Shown in pieces: positions 63,312 to 64,000 of a DNA stretch of 64,000 nucleotides. Positions within the stretch are counted from its first letter, which is position 1. The number at the start of each line of letters is the position of its first letter. Position numbers and translations under genes: made by a program. The notes below the pieces were generated by a model. That model did no database searches. It had not been told where the DNA came from and worked only from the letters and a program-made list of their open reading frames with translations. The stretch comes from Azomonas macrocytogenes (lineage in GTDB: Bacteria; Pseudomonadota; Gammaproteobacteria; Pseudomonadales; Pseudomonadaceae): NCBI RefSeq assembly GCF_014191985.1, contig NZ_JACHXI010000011.1:53703-117702 (forward strand), in the 5' to 3' direction.

Positions 63312-64000
63312 TCAGTTGCCGTAGAAATCCACGCGCTGCGGCGTGTACGGCGTGCCTTCGCCCATGAAACGCCGCCGCACCTCGCGGGCGCGCTCCGTGG
63401 CCGCCGCCTGCCGCGCCAGCTCCAGCGAGGCGGCCCGGTCTTGCGTGATCTGAAGCCGCTGCGACTGGATCGACTGCTTGGCCTGCAAGGCGAGCAACTG
63501 GTTCATGGCCTGCATCGCTTGCAGCGCGCCTTCGGCCGACTGGCTCTTGCCAACGAGATCGGCCAGCACGCTTTCGTCTTCGCCCAGGTTCTGCGACACC
63601 TGTGCCTGCATCTGCATGGTGGTTTGCAAGCCGTTGAGCGTGTTCCGCCAACGCTCCTGCGCGTCGCGGTACATCTGGTCGCCGCTGACGGTGGCGGCGT
63701 ACTGCTCGGGGTACAGGCGCGCGAACTCCCGATCGAGGTTCGTCACGTCGTAGGCCAAGCCTCGGGCCTGCGCGATCAGCCGCTCGGTCGTCGCCAGGTT
63801 GGCGCGCAACTGGTTCACCACGCTGGACGGCAGGCTGGCGAGGTTGCGCGCCTGGTTCATCAGCATCTGCGCTTCGTTCTGAAGCTGCTGGATCTGGTTG
63901 TTGATCTGCTCCAGCGTGCGGTTCGCTGTCAGCGTGTTATTCTCGATGTTCGTCGGATCGAACTCGAGCCATTGAGGTTTTTCTGTTTTTGTGTATATTT
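63312..64000 (-). CDS. trbJ: conjugal transfer protein TrbJ (partial at right edge)
   Basis: TrbJ (VirB5-like) is a periplasmic helical pilus-tip protein. Visible hallmarks are LEFDPTNIENNTLTANRTLE, then QIQQLQNEAQMLMNQARNLA and the C-terminal ERAREVRRRFMGEG. The frame is open to the edge, but the expected Ala-rich signal peptide is replaced by an AT-rich Lys/Thr stretch (YTKTEKPQW). This may be a junction or insertion. Confidence 0.85.
   Translation of the reverse strand, partial: IYTKTEKPQWLEFDPTNIENNTLTANRTLEQINNQIQQLQNEAQMLMNQARNLASLPSSVVNQLRANLATTERLIAQARGLAYDVTNLDREFARLYPEQYAATVSGDQMYRDAQERWRNTLNGLQTTMQMQAQVSQNLGEDESVLADLVGKSQSAEGALQAMQAMNQLLALQAKQSIQSQRLQITQDRAASLELARQAAATERAREVRRRFMGEGTPYTPQRVDFYGN

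Larger units (their letters stand above)
58360..64000. mobile_element. conjugation end of an integrative and conjugative element inserted at tRNA-Leu
   Basis: Immediately after the tRNA CCA, GC content rises and a leftward conjugation cluster begins: trbJ, trbK-alt, trbL, trbF, trbG, trbI, DUF2274. This is the mating-pair-formation end of Tn4371-like and related proteobacterial ICEs, in which DUF2274 is often the last gene before the attachment site. The integrase, cargo and other att copy lie beyond the window. Insertion at a tRNA 3' end is the usual ICE mode. The exact core is not visible without the other end. Confidence 0.75.

Overview
The window looks like a chromosomal segment of a Pseudomonas-related gammaproteobacterium (Pseudomonadaceae, inferred). 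It carries small families typical of that group (DUF2790, DUF2388, DUF3309, DUF3079), a GntR-prpB-prpC-acnD-prpF methylcitrate locus, a one-piece PutA, and ppsR next to ppsA. Base composition is mosaic. Most genes are moderately GC-rich with AT-rich spacers, but bases 1537-4884 and 58360-64000 are clearly more GC-rich and read as acquired DNA.

Layout. 1-4.9 kb: a partial SAM methyltransferase of the regulatory-domain type, then an SDR plus NTT-type transporter operon divergent from a TetR regulator, with two tandem operator dyads between them. 5.1-12.1 kb: a CBS-domain protein and a four-gene SMC/Wadjet (MksBEFG/JetABCD-like) plasmid-defence operon in the order SMC, KITE, kleisin, Toprim nuclease. 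12.2-16.2 kb: a 7TM transglutaminase-like protein, an ATP-grasp ligase and pabB in one operon. 16.5-23.4 kb: propionate catabolism through AcnD and PrpF, with no prpD. 23.5-30.8 kb: ppsR and ppsA (PEP synthase and its regulator), an SCP2 protein, sohB, and sulfite reductase (cysI with DUF934). 30.9-35.6 kb: a leucine-rich-repeat protein kinase, an RlmN-like radical SAM enzyme, a KfrA-like coiled-coil DNA-binding protein and a divergent tyrosine recombinase. 35.7-50.9 kb: small conserved proteins, dbpA, a GH32 fructan hydrolase of foreign look, a globin, an efflux outer-membrane lipoprotein, a SotB-like exporter, a LemA/TPM cluster, a HAD phosphatase, a copper chaperone, glutathione reductase and a glyoxalase-fold protein. 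50.9-57.7 kb: galU, putA and hemN.

The most striking object is at 58043-58359. A tRNA-Leu(UAA) gene is split in its anticodon loop by a 232-nt group I intron whose core helices (P1 to P7 and the P9 region) can be traced by eye. It resembles the cyanobacterial tRNA-Leu(UAA) and Azoarcus tRNA-Ile introns and has no homing-endonuclease ORF. About 160 bases upstream lies the 5' half of a second, intronless tRNA-Leu(UAA) that is broken off. Directly after the 3' CCA of the split tRNA begins the conjugation end of an integrative and conjugative element (DUF2274, trbI, trbG, trbF, trbL, trbK-alt, trbJ, all leftward), so this tRNA is probably the integration site. Other signals worth checking are a 15-base palindromic motif shared by three intergenic regions, including the upstream regions of cysI and hemN, and an abrupt AT-rich junction inside trbJ at the window's right edge.
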